Shown here piece by piece: positions 33,039-44,348 of a stretch of DNA of 64,000 bases (the stretch's first letter is position 1; every line of letters starts with the position of its first letter). Source of the stretch: Conchocele bisecta (Eukaryota > Mollusca > Bivalvia > Lucinida > Thyasiridae); assembly GCA_029237695.1 (NCBI GenBank), contig CM055266.1:115461370-115525369 (forward strand), written 5' to 3'. The position numbers and the translations under genes are program-made. The notes under the pieces were generated by a model. That model was not told where the DNA came from. It saw only the letters and a list, made by a program, of their open reading frames with translations, and did not search any database.

Positions 33039-34015
33039 CTGTACACTTTCCACAAAGGCACAAACGTGGGTGAAACAAACTCAGGGGCTCACAGACCCCT
33101 GTGGCCGCCACTGGGACAGACAAACAAAAACTATTATGCAAATTTCGAAATGTTAAGTCTATGTGTTACGGACAGGCGGAAAGGCGAAAAGTATATACGG
33201 TACCCATCAGCATACATGTACTTCGTGAGCCGGGCATACGAAAATGTCATTACCAAGAATGACAAAAGTATCCTGTAGAACATTATCTAAATTACCTGCA
33301 ATTTGGCACACATACATGTACTACATGTACATGAACAAAATGTTGTTGTTTTTTGCGACAAAATGCCTTACATGCCTGTGGTAAACCCTGTAGAACTAAA
33401 ATACTTACATGCACTGTACCAAATTCTATTCTTTCCTTAATATACAAGAAGTTATTATGAATTAATAAACATTTCAACGAGAGTAGAAATTATTTTAAAA
33501 TCCTATCATGAGCAAGCTAATGCAGGGTTCGACACTAACTTGTTTTACCAGGTAGTCCGCAGGACTAGTGACTTCAAAAAGTTGGTAGTCCTCAGAGAAA
33601 GTTGCTGGTCCTACGAACGTTATATGCATGTACATAAAATAAATCAGTTACACAGGTGTATGTACCCCAAACGAGGGCTTTCATAAGTGCTGCACATCTC
33701 CAGTCATAGTTTTGTGAATCATTGATCAAATAATTCAAGTTTGATTTGATATCATATAGTAAGTTCATTTTCTTTTATGCCTCGGACATATCAGAAGCAG
33801 ACTGTCCGCCATAGTCTCATCTCAACACATAAGAATCATCTCTAAACATTAACAATTTTGTATTTTACAAGTATATAAAACAATTCTACGGCATACAAGG
33901 TCATCGAGCCAGTGCCGTTGTTAAATCCAATAAATCCAAGCATTTACATTTCATCGTTGTCTTTTGAAAACGGGCACTAGAATAATCGTCCATTACACCG
34001 TAGACCATCTAGACT

Positions 34016-35327
34016 CAGGGCCGTAGCGGCCACTACGGCAGCACAGCGCTGCCGTCAGGGTTGGCCGGAAAATACCAGGGGCGGGAATTCCCGGCGGGAA
34101 TACCCGTCCCGGGAAATACTCCCCAAAGTGGGAAATACCGGGAAATATGAATTTTGATGTTATTATTTGATAATTAAAGTTATTTAAATTAAGTTTTAAG
34201 CTCAGTAATAGTTAATTAAACAATCAACAACTTAATAATTAGATATAGGGGTTAATTACAATGTATAGATCTGTTTCATTCCCAACTAGGGGTACTCATC
34301 AGGTGGAATATTTGGCAACCATGACATTTATATTTTGGTTGTATTATTTTTTTGTAAATTACTTCTTCATTTTTTAGGAAGCATCTGAGTGTCTGCTAGA
34401 TACAGTTCAAATCATCATGATCAGACTATGTTTAGACAACAGGCTGTTAATTGTCAACATTCTCCCACACTAATATTCGGTATCAAGAAATGAGAATAAA
34501 TGATCTTAGCATGCATGATGTGCATACACAGTCTCTTACAAGTCTTATATGACTGACAATGTACTGTTGTTTTATGCTTTGCATTTGTATTACTTATTTG
34601 CATTATTATTATGACATTTATTTAACGTGAAGACTATGGGCCACGATGGTACGTATGAGATACAGTACATAAAATCGTTAAAATTAGCCAAAAGCCTACT
34701 AATGTCTACTTATTTGCATGTACATTGATGAGACTTTAATATACTTTAATAAACCATCAGACTATGACAACAGGTTGTTAATTGTCAGCCTTCTCTCACA
34801 CCTTCTGTGTCATACTGTATAATAAGAACCCAAGTGGTCTGTATATGGTCATGTCAAGTTGTAAAACAATTACACTTACACTGTACATGGATTATCCCTG
34901 TTATCAACAGGGATTTTCTCAAAATTCCAAACACAGCTTTTATTAGTGGTAGGTTACTATAGTAATGAGGGGTGTTCTCATATACAATAAAATAGACAGT
35001 TGGCAAATACTACATAGACTTGTATATATGGAAGAAAATTGTCTAGAAAATAATGATGTTTTTTTTATCTAAATAAACTTATTTCTTTTTTTATTGCAGA
35101 ATGTTTTACCTGTAGGCTTATCAGTCTACACAGAAATAAACCATAGTAGATATAGGGGAATATACAATGTAGAGACTCATCTTGACATTTTGGAATTAAA
35201 AAGACCACCAAGATTCATATTTCCCGGTATTTCCCGGTATTTCCTGCCGTCCTGGGAAATACTCTTATTTCCCGGGAAATTGCCAACCCTGGCTGCCGTG
35301 GCATTATTACACACTGCTACGGGCCTG
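34016..35327. mobile_element. short CAGGGCCGTAGC element with 5-bp duplication, interrupted
   Basis: Left end CAGGGCCGTAGCGGCC, right end the complement of CAGGCCCGTAGCAG, flanked on both sides by AGACT (34011-34015, 35328-35332). Without the later insertion it would be only about 68 bp. A 5-bp duplication with CAGG ends fits the hAT5-type pattern reported for some hAT elements. Confidence 0.7.
34056..35291. mobile_element. non-autonomous hAT element with perfect 8-bp TSD
   Basis: Starts CAGGGTTGGCCGGAAAATAC, ends TTTCCCGGGAAATTGCCAACCCTG-like (last 20: CCGGGAAATTGCCAACCCTG). GGGAAATACCGGGAAATA at the left is mirrored by TATTTCCCGGTATTTCCC at the right. The 8-bp direct repeat GCTGCCGT flanks it exactly (34048-34055, 35292-35299). 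The 1.24-kb interior is AT-rich without transposase; the 146-codon frame at 35094 runs through the right end and is not a transposase. Confidence 0.9.
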
Positions 35328-36672
35328 AGACTACATTATGTACATTGTATTGAACATCCATGTCAGTCAAAGAATTTAGGATGTGGAAATCACAAGCCAG
35401 TCGGGCCAGTGACTTTTCAATTTTCACTGCCCCGAACCAATTTTCACTGGACCGAACTTTTAAAATGTAATATAACCGAAATAGAAATAGCACAATATTT
35501 ACCGGTCTTTTTGACTGAAATGAAACATCCCTAGGCTACCTATGTTGTGCCTTTTTTTAATGAAAGATAATCTATCTATCCTGCGTTCGTGCCCCCTGCA
35601 GGTAAAAGTGCACGTCGGATGTTTCAGGGGAGTTAGTCCGAGAAGTAAAATGAGATTGGTGGCTAAGAGGATATAAACCGTCCCTACCTGGAATAAAAAC
35701 ATTCATACTATCAGCAAACAGACGGTTGTGTTTAAATATAAACTAGTAAATAAAAATGCTAATTGAGTGGGTCACCAGGGGTGGTGGGAAGGTAATGATC
35801 AACACAAAGAATTAAGAGATTTTCTGCAATAGGAATATAAATGGTGCGACGTGAACAAATTATACAAAAAGTAATCTTTTTTTCAAAATATAGTCGGGCT
35901 TGCTATTTGGCGATTTTTACTGGCCCAGTGTTCATTCCAGGAATTTTTAAAGTGGGGCCCGTGTGCCCACCTCATATAAAAAGTTGGGGACATTTGAAAA
36001 ATTATTGGCCATTGTAAATTACAATAAAAAAAACCCGGCTCAATCAAACTAACTATCGAAGTTTCACAAAATTCAGTGCTAAGTCATTCCAAAATCAGCT
36101 AACATCAGTGATAGTGAAGGCACAGGTATGAGGTTGAATGTAATTATTTTGTCCAACTACTGGTTCTGTTGACTACTGGTTATTCAACAACGCAATTTAC
36201 TTTTATTGTTATTTTATTGTTCCAGAAACCGCTTTCTTATCACTTCTGGAATATTAAGAAACTTGCAACAATGCAAATTACTCATGGAAAGTGTTTAGAA
36301 TACAACTAATAGTCACAACATCACTGAAAATGAACCAAAAACGTCCGTCAGCAACGCTCACTTCCGGTTTGAAAATTTTGTTTTACGTTTCAGTTGGTGA
36401 TGCTTAAATTTCTCTTATTCAAGGTGTCAGATCAATGAATAATGTTTCATTAAATGGCAAAATGTAATGTCCATAGCTTTTGTCTCTCAACCCAACAATG
36501 TAGGAACTTTTAGTTACCAAACAATGGTGCATATTAGCTGAATTCATTTTCACTATGCGCATACCAGGGCACTCAATCTATTGGCGATGTTGACGTTTAC
36601 AGTTAGTATAATCACATGCTCAGCAGCATGCCTCAGCCAATACAAACGCTTGTTACATCAAATTCTGAACAA

Positions 36673-36765
36673 AATCAGCCAATCAAAGCAGAAGTTGTTG
36701 GACACATTTGATTCACTGTCAGTGAATCAAATGTGTCCAACAACTTCTGCTTTGATTGGCTGATT
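36673..36765. repeat. 93-bp perfect palindrome with 1-nt spacer
   Basis: Arms of 46 bp (36673-36718 and 36720-36765) are exact inverse complements around a single T at 36719. Each arm carries GCCAATCAAAGCAGAAG and TTGGACACATTTGATTCACT. Confidence 0.95.
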
Positions 36766-37129
36766 CTGTGTGTGATCGGCCAGCTCAGACAAATTACGAT
36801 TACTGACCCGGAAATAACTTGGTGGAAAGTTTTTAAATCATGAAAATAGTGACATTTATGCTAATTGCTATGAAACGGTAAGCGAAGAGTGCTGTTGTTT
36901 AAATTAATAGAATTTGCGTTTTCGAAATTCTGGAAAAATCTACAAGTCCGACGGACTAGCCAGCTTTCGAAATGAGGTAGTCCTCCAGCAAATCAAGTGG
37001 GCACTGGACTATGGGACTAGCGTTAGTGTCGAACCCTGTTAAATGTAGAATAGTACCTGTACATGTATATAGAGATTATCTTTGCCGATTAGGTTTTCAA
37101 TTTACTCTTTTTATTTATAAATAAGATTA

Positions 37130-37480
37130 AACAAGTGTGTCGAAGGTCACAATAAATGCCCGTCGAGGCAAGGCCAAACAACATGGGGAGATACTGAAAA
37201 CCAATAGGCGTCTTCCACTTGCCTGGATAAACATGTGTGACAAACTTGGTTATGATCCGTCAAGTAGAAATGTACTCTGTCTGTCCCACGTTTTGCTGCC
37301 AACAAACTTTTGACTATTAAACACATTAAATCTAAAAAATATAAAAATGTCAGTAATGTTTCATCAATAACCAAAAAGTCACTCTCCCCAAATTTTATTT
37401 GATGAAATTCCATCAAATATTGATTTTATTGCGAAAAAAGCTTTTCCAATGGGAGGTGAATAGTTGGAAGAAGGGTAAAA
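37130..37480 (+). repeat. GTGTCGAAGGTCACAAT dispersed repeat, single monomer
   Basis: AACAAGTGTGTCGAAGGTCA .. GCCCGTCGAGGCAAGGCC .. TTGGTTATGATCCGTCAAGTA matches 4180-4500 and 20600-20720; truncated near 37270. The remainder is unassigned. Confidence 0.65.
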
Positions 37481-37484
37481 AACG

Positions 37485-38670
37485 AACAAGAGTTGTCAAA
37501 TGACAACGAAGCTCGCGTGTTTGCAGCCTTCACTCAAACTTGGTAGTTGTATAAAAACCATAAATATTATAACTTGACCTTGGGTTAAGGAGTGTGCGGT
37601 GGACCTTGACATTGGGGTCAGTGGTGGACGGTGGGTCGTGGATTTGCAATAGCATGATATTGCATATTAAGATGAATGCATGTATGAAATATCAATGCGC
37701 TCCCTGAAAACAAAAGTTATGCAAAATTTAACCCAACATCAACTAAGTTTATGAACCACTAAGTTGGTGATTTTCTACAGCATGATAGCTATTCACATAT
37801 TCATGCATGTATGAATGTGCTAAGTTTGTGACCTTGACCTTAAGGAAAGGGGTGGGGGTGCTGTAGCACTATAGAGGAACATCAGATGAATGCATTTACG
37901 AAATATCAAGGTGTTCCCTGTAAAGCAACAGAAGTTATAAAAAGATATTTACTCCAACGTTAAGTTTATGATGTTGATCTTTGAGAAAGGGGTGGGTCAT
38001 GGATTTGCTGTATCACAATAGAGGATCATCAGATGAATGCATGTATGAAATATCAAAGCGTTTCCTGTAAAGAAACAGAAGTTACACAACATTTACCCCA
38101 ACGTTAAGTTTATGAACATACTAAGTTTGTGACCTTCACCTTGGGTTAAAGGTTGGGTGGTGGGTCGTGGATTTGCTACAACATGATAGAGGGTCATCTG
38201 AGGAATACATGTATGAAATATCAAGGCTATAAAAGGAAACAGATGTTATAAGACATTTACCCCAACGTTAAGTTTATAAATGTGCTAAGTTTGTGACCTT
38301 AACCTTGGGGTAAGGGGTGGGCGGTGGCTCATGGATTTGCTATAGCACGATAGTCTCATCAGATGAATGCATGTATGAAATATGAAGGTGTTCCCTGTAA
38401 ATAAACAGAAGCTACATAACATTTACCGCAACGTTAAGTTTATGAACATGCTAAGTTTGTGACCTTGACCTTGGGGTAAGGGTTGGGTGGTGGGTCATGG
38501 ATTTGCTACAGATAGAGGGTCATCTGAGGAATGTATGTAACAAGTAACAAGGTGTTTTATGAAAGGATACCGAAGGTATAAAACAATTACCCTAACGTTA
38601 AGTTTGTGGATGCCGACGACGCCGGGGGTATGCCATAAGCTCTTCTGCACTTTGTGCAGGCGAGCTAAAA
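37485..38670 (+). repeat. tandem array, ~170-bp monomer, AACAAGAGTTGTC element with both ends
   Basis: 5' AACAAGAG then perfect hairpin TTGTCAAATGACAA then GAAGCTCGC; six to seven monomers with GTGACCTTGACCTTGGG-like cores (about 37572, 37832, 37975, 38128, 38291, 38459) and ATGCATGTATGAAATATCAA; 3' TTCTGCACTTTGTGCAGGCGAGCTAAAAA. The 5' GCTCGC and 3' GCGAGC are complementary. Confidence 0.8.
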
Positions 38671-38717
38671 AATGGTTAGATTTTGAAAATCGGTCGACAA
38701 ATTCAAAACATATTTTA

Positions 38718-39060
38718 AACTAGATTGGTCAGTAAGAAAGGCTTACGGAATACCCCCCTTGTGAGCCCAGGTATCCCTAAATATGTAAAAAAAAATCCAA
38801 GTGTGTGGGCTTATGACATTGACTCTGGGCTTAGCGGGGGCGGCACGAACATGAATTTGTCACAGGGCGGTAAAGGTCCATTGGAGCAATGTGTGTGAAA
38901 TGTGAAGCAGATCCAAGCAAAGAAATAGAAGTTATAACCGATTTCTCTGTTAAGTTTTGTAAAGAGACTAAGTATGTGACCTTGACCTCATGATTACCCC
39001 AACGTTATGTTTATGAATGCACTAAGTTTGTGACCTTGACCTTGGGGATAAGCCGTGGGC
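38718..39060 (+). repeat. ACTAGATTGGTCAG element fragment
   Basis: ACTAGATTGGTCAGTAAGAA with an AAGGCTTACGGAATACCCCCC head, then one monomer (TGACATTGACTCTGGGCTTAG .. GGGCGGTAAAGGTCCATTGG) and a partial second with GTGACCTTGACCTTGGGGAT. Truncated by 39060; 39061-39247 has no recognised feature. Confidence 0.6.
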
Positions 39061-39247
39061 TTCGTATATAAGTGTGATGAAAACAACCAATAGGACGTTG
39101 CACAAACTTGTATTTATGGGTATGTCAAATTATGTGTGGTATGTGTCAAACGCCACAAGAGGTAAAAGTTACTGATGGATTGCATACACTAAGATGGCCA
39201 ATATAGCAACTCCATGCCCTGTATAGTATACAGTAACAAGCTAATAA

Positions 39248-39589
39248 AAATCACATTTCGGATCATCAAAGACTCAAGCACTTGAAACTTTGCAGACATT
39301 GGTTACCCTGCTCTACCTGGCGAAGGGTGAGTTCTACTCGGAGGCTGGCGACATCCACAGTGTCTCTAGTTCAGTTTCTCAGTGTATTAATGATTTTGTC
39401 TCAGCCATCAATAATCGACTGGACAACATCAGTTTTCCCACCGAGGAACAAGACGTGGCCAACTGTAAAAAAGCCTTTTACAGTGTGGCCATGATTGCGA
39501 ACACCCTGGGCGCCGTGGATGGGACACTCAGTGTCAGTCCACTTCAATTTCCTGGTTTTCAGCATGCTGGACTAAGGAAGTTGATTTGA
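39248..39589 (+). pseudogene. PIF/Harbinger transposase fragment (HARBI1-like)
   Basis: An open frame of 114 codons from after a stop at 39245 to TGA. Its sequence includes LVTLLYLAKGEFYSEAGD, then IHSVSSSVSQCINDFVSAI, then ISFPTEE and GAVDGT. This resembles the region before and including the first catalytic Asp of PIF/Harbinger nucleases, where L-x-FLA-x-G-F, VS-x-SSVSR and G-x-IDGT blocks are typical. After VDGTLSVSP the similarity stops and the frame ends, so the second and third acidic residues are absent. There is no initiating ATG or accompanying Myb-like gene. Most likely the 5' remnant of a dead copy. Confidence 0.75.
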
Positions 39590-39779
39590 CAGCTGTCGTC
39601 TGGTTGGGCCAACATTAAAAATGTATTTGTTTCCCCTCCCACTACACGGGTCATATAGGTGTGGGTAGGTCGATAGGGAAAATATTTTGTTTATTCTAAA
39701 TAATATTCTATTTTATGTTATTATTTTTTTGTGATAGATAGTTAGTTACACCTTATACCATTTCTATTTGCCCAAACTC

Positions 39780-40309
39780 TGTATATTAAAGGTTACAGAT
39801 GGGATCTATGTATTATCACGAGCAAATATACTGACCAATTTGGTCATGAGTGGGTAATTGAAAAGAAATAAAATATTTTCCCTACCCAACGAGCCAAAAT
39901 TAATTTTATTTCTGATAATTTTGGTGGGTAGGTAGCCGGTATGACTAAAATAAGAAAAGGACCCTTTTCTAAGAAAAGGACAGAAAAGGACTTTGTGCCT
40001 AAGAAAAGGGCCTATAAAAACCACATTAACGGTTCAAATGAGTGTAAAACAATGTTTATATATGTATGACGATATTTTATCGAGGTACCCATAAAATAAA
40101 ACCCATATCATGAAGAATAAAGATGTTGTGCCATTTGAAGCAATCTCTACTAAAACAGTGTATTGAAATATTTAAAATGACGGACAGAAAAGGACTTCGT
40201 GCCTAAGAAAAGGGCCTATAAAAACAACATTAAAGCTTCAAATTAGTGTAAAACGATGTTTAAATATGTATAACGATATTATATCGATGTACCCATAAAA
40301 TAAAACGCA
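39780..40309 (+). repeat. tandem units GGACAGAAAAGGACTT..GGGCCTATAAAAA
   Basis: Two head-to-tail units of about 190-200 bp (ending CCCATAAAATAAAACCCATA at about 40107 and CCCATAAAATAAAACGCATA at 40311). The unit continues after the large insertion, at 45831-46016. Inverted relatives are at 55780-56325, there joined to a GTTTAACAGCCTATCAACAG repeat. Confidence 0.75.
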
Positions 40310-40708
40310 TACAGTACAGCCACCGCGAAACCCGTACATTTTTTGTAATTGCGGCAACCAATTTAGCTTTAGCGCGGAATATTGCTGCAATCTCTTACAA
40401 AACGTCCCGTGGCCGTTTGCGGCATAACGAGAAACTCCGCAAATTTTACGCGGTCGTTTCGCGGCGATCCTCGGCAAAACTTTCCAGTGTGTACAACGTA
40501 CATGTACATGTTATCGCACCTTTACCGCCACGTTTTGCGGCAAAATGGACACGGTAAAATGCGGCAAAACTCGGCAATTCACTCTGAAAATGTGTACATT
40601 GTTTGATTGAATGAAGTCAGTTTTACCCTTGTAGACATGCATTTTGCATGGATCGATTTGGTATATCTGTCAATAAATCATGTTCGAACATCCATAGCCA
40701 TACCGATA

Positions 40709-40795
40709 TTGATCATGTAAGATGTAGTTATCAAACAGGCATATTCAGAATATTGATCATGTAGGATGTAGATATCAAACAGGCATATTCAGATT
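40709..40795 (+). repeat. ~43-bp tandem duplication
   Basis: ATATTGATCATGTARGATGT .. ATCAAACAGGCATATTCAGA occurs twice with two differences. Confidence 0.7.
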
Positions 40796-41337
40796 TTCAC
40801 GGTGTGTAATCGAACGTATTTCCTCGCCACCATATAAAAACCCGACTCGAGAAACACAAATTAAGTTGTTATTTCTGAATTTGTCAATTGTTTGCACGGT
40901 CTAAGAAATCAAACAAATGTGAAAACAATTTTGTTTTTACAAAATATTAGACTCGTCTAAGGAGACGATTCTCATGTGTTGCCAAAACATGTTTTATTAA
41001 GTCATCGGACAAATGTGAAAAGAAAACCTGAATATATTGGTATTTCTTTACAAAAACATATTTTGACAAAATATGAGAATCGTCTTACTTAGGAGACGAT
41101 TCTCATGTGCTGCAAAATCTTGCTTTTATCAAGAAATCAAACAAATGTGAAACTGCACAAGCTGCATGCGTCAATTCAATGACGTGAGCGACTACATAGC
41201 GTGGTTTTTGTATGTTCGTTTCCGCCGAGTTCTAAAGGTCAGTTACACTTTGCACGTGAAAATGGATTACCGACTGATGATTGTAAACACCATCAGGTGT
41301 GCAGCTAGACCGAAAATGATATGTCGCAAATGTGCTA

Positions 41338-41554
41338 CAGTCGAACCTCTCTAAACCTAACACAGAGACAAGTTAGCTGTGCTTAATTTTGACATAGTTC
41401 GTGTCCATTTATCTCCGATTATAATTTCTGTTCATGAACACAAAGCACACACGCGTGTCTTGAAGTAGTTATATACATGGTTCACAGTGGAGCCTCTCTA
41501 AACCAGACGCCCCGGGATTTGCCCCAGGGTGTCCGGTTTAGAGAGGTTGCACTG
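41338..41554. mobile_element. TA-flanked TIR element, CAGTCGAACCTCTCT family
   Basis: 217 bp; CAGTCGAACCTCTCTAAAC at left, GTTTAGAGAGGTTGCACTG at right (mirrored within the arm near CCGGTTTAGAGAGG), TA flanks. Pogo/Tigger-like MITE. Confidence 0.7.
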
Positions 41555-41590
41555 TAGTTGTGGATGGGTGGGTACGGCAGTATATTTTTT

Positions 41591-41742
41591 ATGCCACTGG
41601 GTTTCGAAGAAACGGGTGGCATATAGTGTTTGGACCGTCCGTCTGTCTGTCTGTCACACTTTTTGGTTAACCAATTTGTCACAGTTTCTCAAATATGCTG
41701 CAGGTGGCATACGCGTTCGACAGACGCATTTCTTGTTTAAAA
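41591..41742 (-). repeat. ACAAGAAATGCGTC element, inverted and uninterrupted
   Basis: Complement of the 26809-27355 element without the two MITEs: 3' hairpin ATGCCACTGGG..ACGGGTGGCAT at 41591-41622, then GACCGTCCGTCTGTC microsatellite, and the 5' end ACAAGAAATGCGTCTGTCGA at about 41742. Confidence 0.8.
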
Positions 41743-41856
41743 TGTAAGTACATGTATATGTATTAATACCTTTAATAAATTAGCTTTTGTACCAACATTA
41801 ATACTAGACATTATGCACTGTAGTTGTGGATGGGTGGGTACGGCGGTATATTTTTT

Positions 41857-42110
41857 AGCTCACCTGAGCGAAGCTATTGTTACCGCAATGTGTCCTTCGT
41901 CCGTCGTTGTCCGTGAACATTTTCAAACGTCTTCTCCTCGGTAACCATTGGGCCTATAGTCACCAAACTTCATGGTCATGGTCCTTAGGTAGGGGGATTA
42001 CAAAATTGTTAAAATGACGTCATTACGTAATCCAAAATGGCCGCCGTCTAAAAACAGCACAAATTCTTCAAAACTCTTCTTCTCAAGAACCGCCAACCGC
42101 CCCCGTGACC
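41857..42110 (-). repeat. 443-bp-monomer element, inverted 3' fragment
   Basis: Complement of the 3' end seen at 26610: AGCTCACCTGAGCGAAGCT, GTCCGTCGTTGTCCGTGAAC, CATCTTGG-type core. Breaks off at AACCGCCAACCG. Confidence 0.8.
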
Positions 42111-42344
42111 CACAGTATTAGGCCACGGCGCATCACCGTGCCAGCGTACAGGTAATGTGGTCAGAGAGGAGTGCATATATGGCTGACAAATTTGAAAATC
42201 GTCTCATATGCACAGTACTGTCAAAACATGTTTTGTTGAGAATACGTTACATTTTCGTTTCAGCTCTCGAGATCAAATTCGCGTTTTCGCGATCTCGATC
42301 TACGCGCAAGATCGCGAAAGGAGAAAATTCTCATATGCACAGTA

Positions 42345-43543
42345 CAGTCGAACCTGCTCGGGAGGTCACCTTTAATCAGCGGTCACCGCCGTTAAGCGGC
42401 CACTTCAAATTCCTCCCGCGCATTTTTGCTATATAAAACGCTTTCATTCAACGGTCACTCGTCTAACGCGGCCAGCGGTCATTAATTATCGTCCCAAACT
42501 AGTGATCCAATTTTATTAAACGGTCACTGCTAATCTCGATTTCAATGTACCCTGCGGCGGTCGTTACCGAAGCGCGAATTAACAATGATGTCAGCAGTCA
42601 ATGCGGGTAATTAAAACACCTAACACGTCGCAGCGTCGGCGATATTGAGAGGGTATGTTTCACAGGTGCAAATTGTGTTGCCCGATTTGTCGGCTCATTA
42701 TTGAAAGAACAGCCAATCGCATCCGGGTTCTTTGCACCCATTGTCCGTCCGATTCGTAATTTCTAAATAAGGTTACCCGGACCACAAATGTTGTAAAAAG
42801 GAACAGCCCATTGCCAGTTACCAAATTGACAAAACACGAATAGCTGATATAATTGGTGTGTATTGCACAGGACCGAGTGTAACCGGCTCAAATATAATTT
42901 AAGCAAATGGCCTCATATGTCGAATATGAGCCGAATGTCACACTTATTGACTGCTTTTGCTGACATCGCCTATGCATTATTTACATACACAATTGGAAAT
43001 GAATCCAAATTCGACTTGACCAATACCCGACAAAAAAAAAAAAAATCAAAAAAAATCGCACAACTTAACCCACACCATTTCCGATTATACCACATTATGC
43101 CCTATTATCTAGTACACTAAGTTGTCTACAATATGAATCTTGCAGATTAGCAGTTGCAGTAGGCTGTAAAATAACAACAAAAACGTGAACATTGGTGTTT
43201 TTATTTGTCGACAGATTTTTTATTTCATTAAATGATATAATCCACTCATTACATGTTCAGGTTCAATTTTGAAAATATTAAATAAATATAAAGATACACA
43301 TTTATATTGCATTAAAACATACATATTTAATCAATATGGTACTCTAAATTAATCATTAATATTATTTATTACATTTGTATTATCAAGTCAACATACATGT
43401 CTAGGTTATCTTTATCTTCATTTCAATTTTCAAAATTTACCTGAAATGTACCTGAAAACACAACCCTCTATTAAGAGGTCACCTCTGTTAAGCAGCCAGT
43501 TTTGTCACTTCCCTTGGGTGGCTGCTTAAGACAGGTTTGACTG
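42345..43543. mobile_element. TA-flanked TIR element, CAGTCGAACCTGCTC family
   Basis: 1.2 kb. Left CAGTCGAACCTGCTCGGGAGG with GGTCACC/CGGTCAC subterminal motifs; right GGCTGCTTAAGACAGGTTTGACTG-like (last 15: ACAGGTTTGACTG preceded by TTAAG). TA flanks. The empty site is visible at 42207-42233. No transposase; an A-run at 43031-43062. Confidence 0.75.
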
Positions 43544-44105
43544 TACTGTCAAAACATGTTTTGTTGTGAATATGTTAAATTTTCATTTCGCGATCCATCA
43601 GCTTCGCGTTTTCGCGATCTCGGCCTATGCGCAAGATCGCAAAAACGCGAAACATGTTTTGTTGAGAATATGTTTCATTTTCGTTTCGCGAAATTGTAAC
43701 ATATGTACAAATCGTCTTAGGAGACGATTCTCATGTGCTGCCAAAACATTTTTTTATTAAGAAATAGAACAAATGTGGACAAACATCAATATTTCTGACA
43801 ATAAAAACATGGTTTGACAAAACATGAGACGATTCTGATGTGCTGCCAGTACATATTTATTGAGTAAATAAGGATTCCGTTACCTTTTTTTTTGAGATTC
43901 CACACCTTCTCTCCGACCAATAAAATGGAAGAAATATTGTTATCAAACGCGGTGAAAACTGCTATGCTATAAGAGAGATAAGTTCCATTCCATTAAGAAA
44001 TATGTGTAGAGTAATTGATCGTAAATGTGCTGTTCTTGTGTCGGCGTGTTTCAAAGATCAGATCGACACAACTTAACCTTTAGATGTCATTTTGTAACCT
44101 TTGAT

Positions 44106-44348
44106 CATAGGCGGCGGAAGCCGAACATTATTGGGGGGGCCCAATGTTGAGGGCCCGATAGTGCTAGGGAGGTCCGGGGGCATGCCCCCCAGAAATTTTT
44201 GAAATCCAAGTGGTGTGAAACTCCATTTCCTGCATTCTCAGCAAAGTTCCCAGTACTCATGATTACACAAATATATTAGAATAAAAAATCCAAAATTTAC
44301 AGAATTATTGGGGGGGGGCCTAGGACCCCCCGGCTCCGCCGCCACTGC
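44106..44348. mobile_element. GC-ended MITE with 4-bp TGAT duplication
   Basis: 243 bp; GGCGGCGGAAGCCG near the left, CGGCTCCGCCGCC near the right, long G/C runs inside both ends, TGAT at 44102-44105 and 44349-44352. The unoccupied sequence is preserved (inverted) at about 57447-57470. Confidence 0.8.

Larger units (their letters stand above)
33523..37038. mobile_element. large hAT-like TIR element (host of nested insertions)
   Basis: Ends CAGGGTTCGACACTAAC and GTTAGTGTCGAACCCTG (17-bp perfect inverted repeats). Subterminal GTAGTCC/GGACTA motifs cluster within ~100 bp of both ends. The CAGGG start suggests hAT. Flanks GCTAATG and GTTAAATG are similar but not identical, so the 8-bp duplication is decayed or absent. 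No transposase. The interior includes a nested pair of insertions (34016-35327), a 93-bp palindrome and otherwise AT-rich unassigned sequence. Confidence 0.7.

Noticed and set aside
36581..36763. 60-codon frame across the palindrome
   Set aside because: Half of it is the mirror of the other half of the 93-bp palindrome; no motif.
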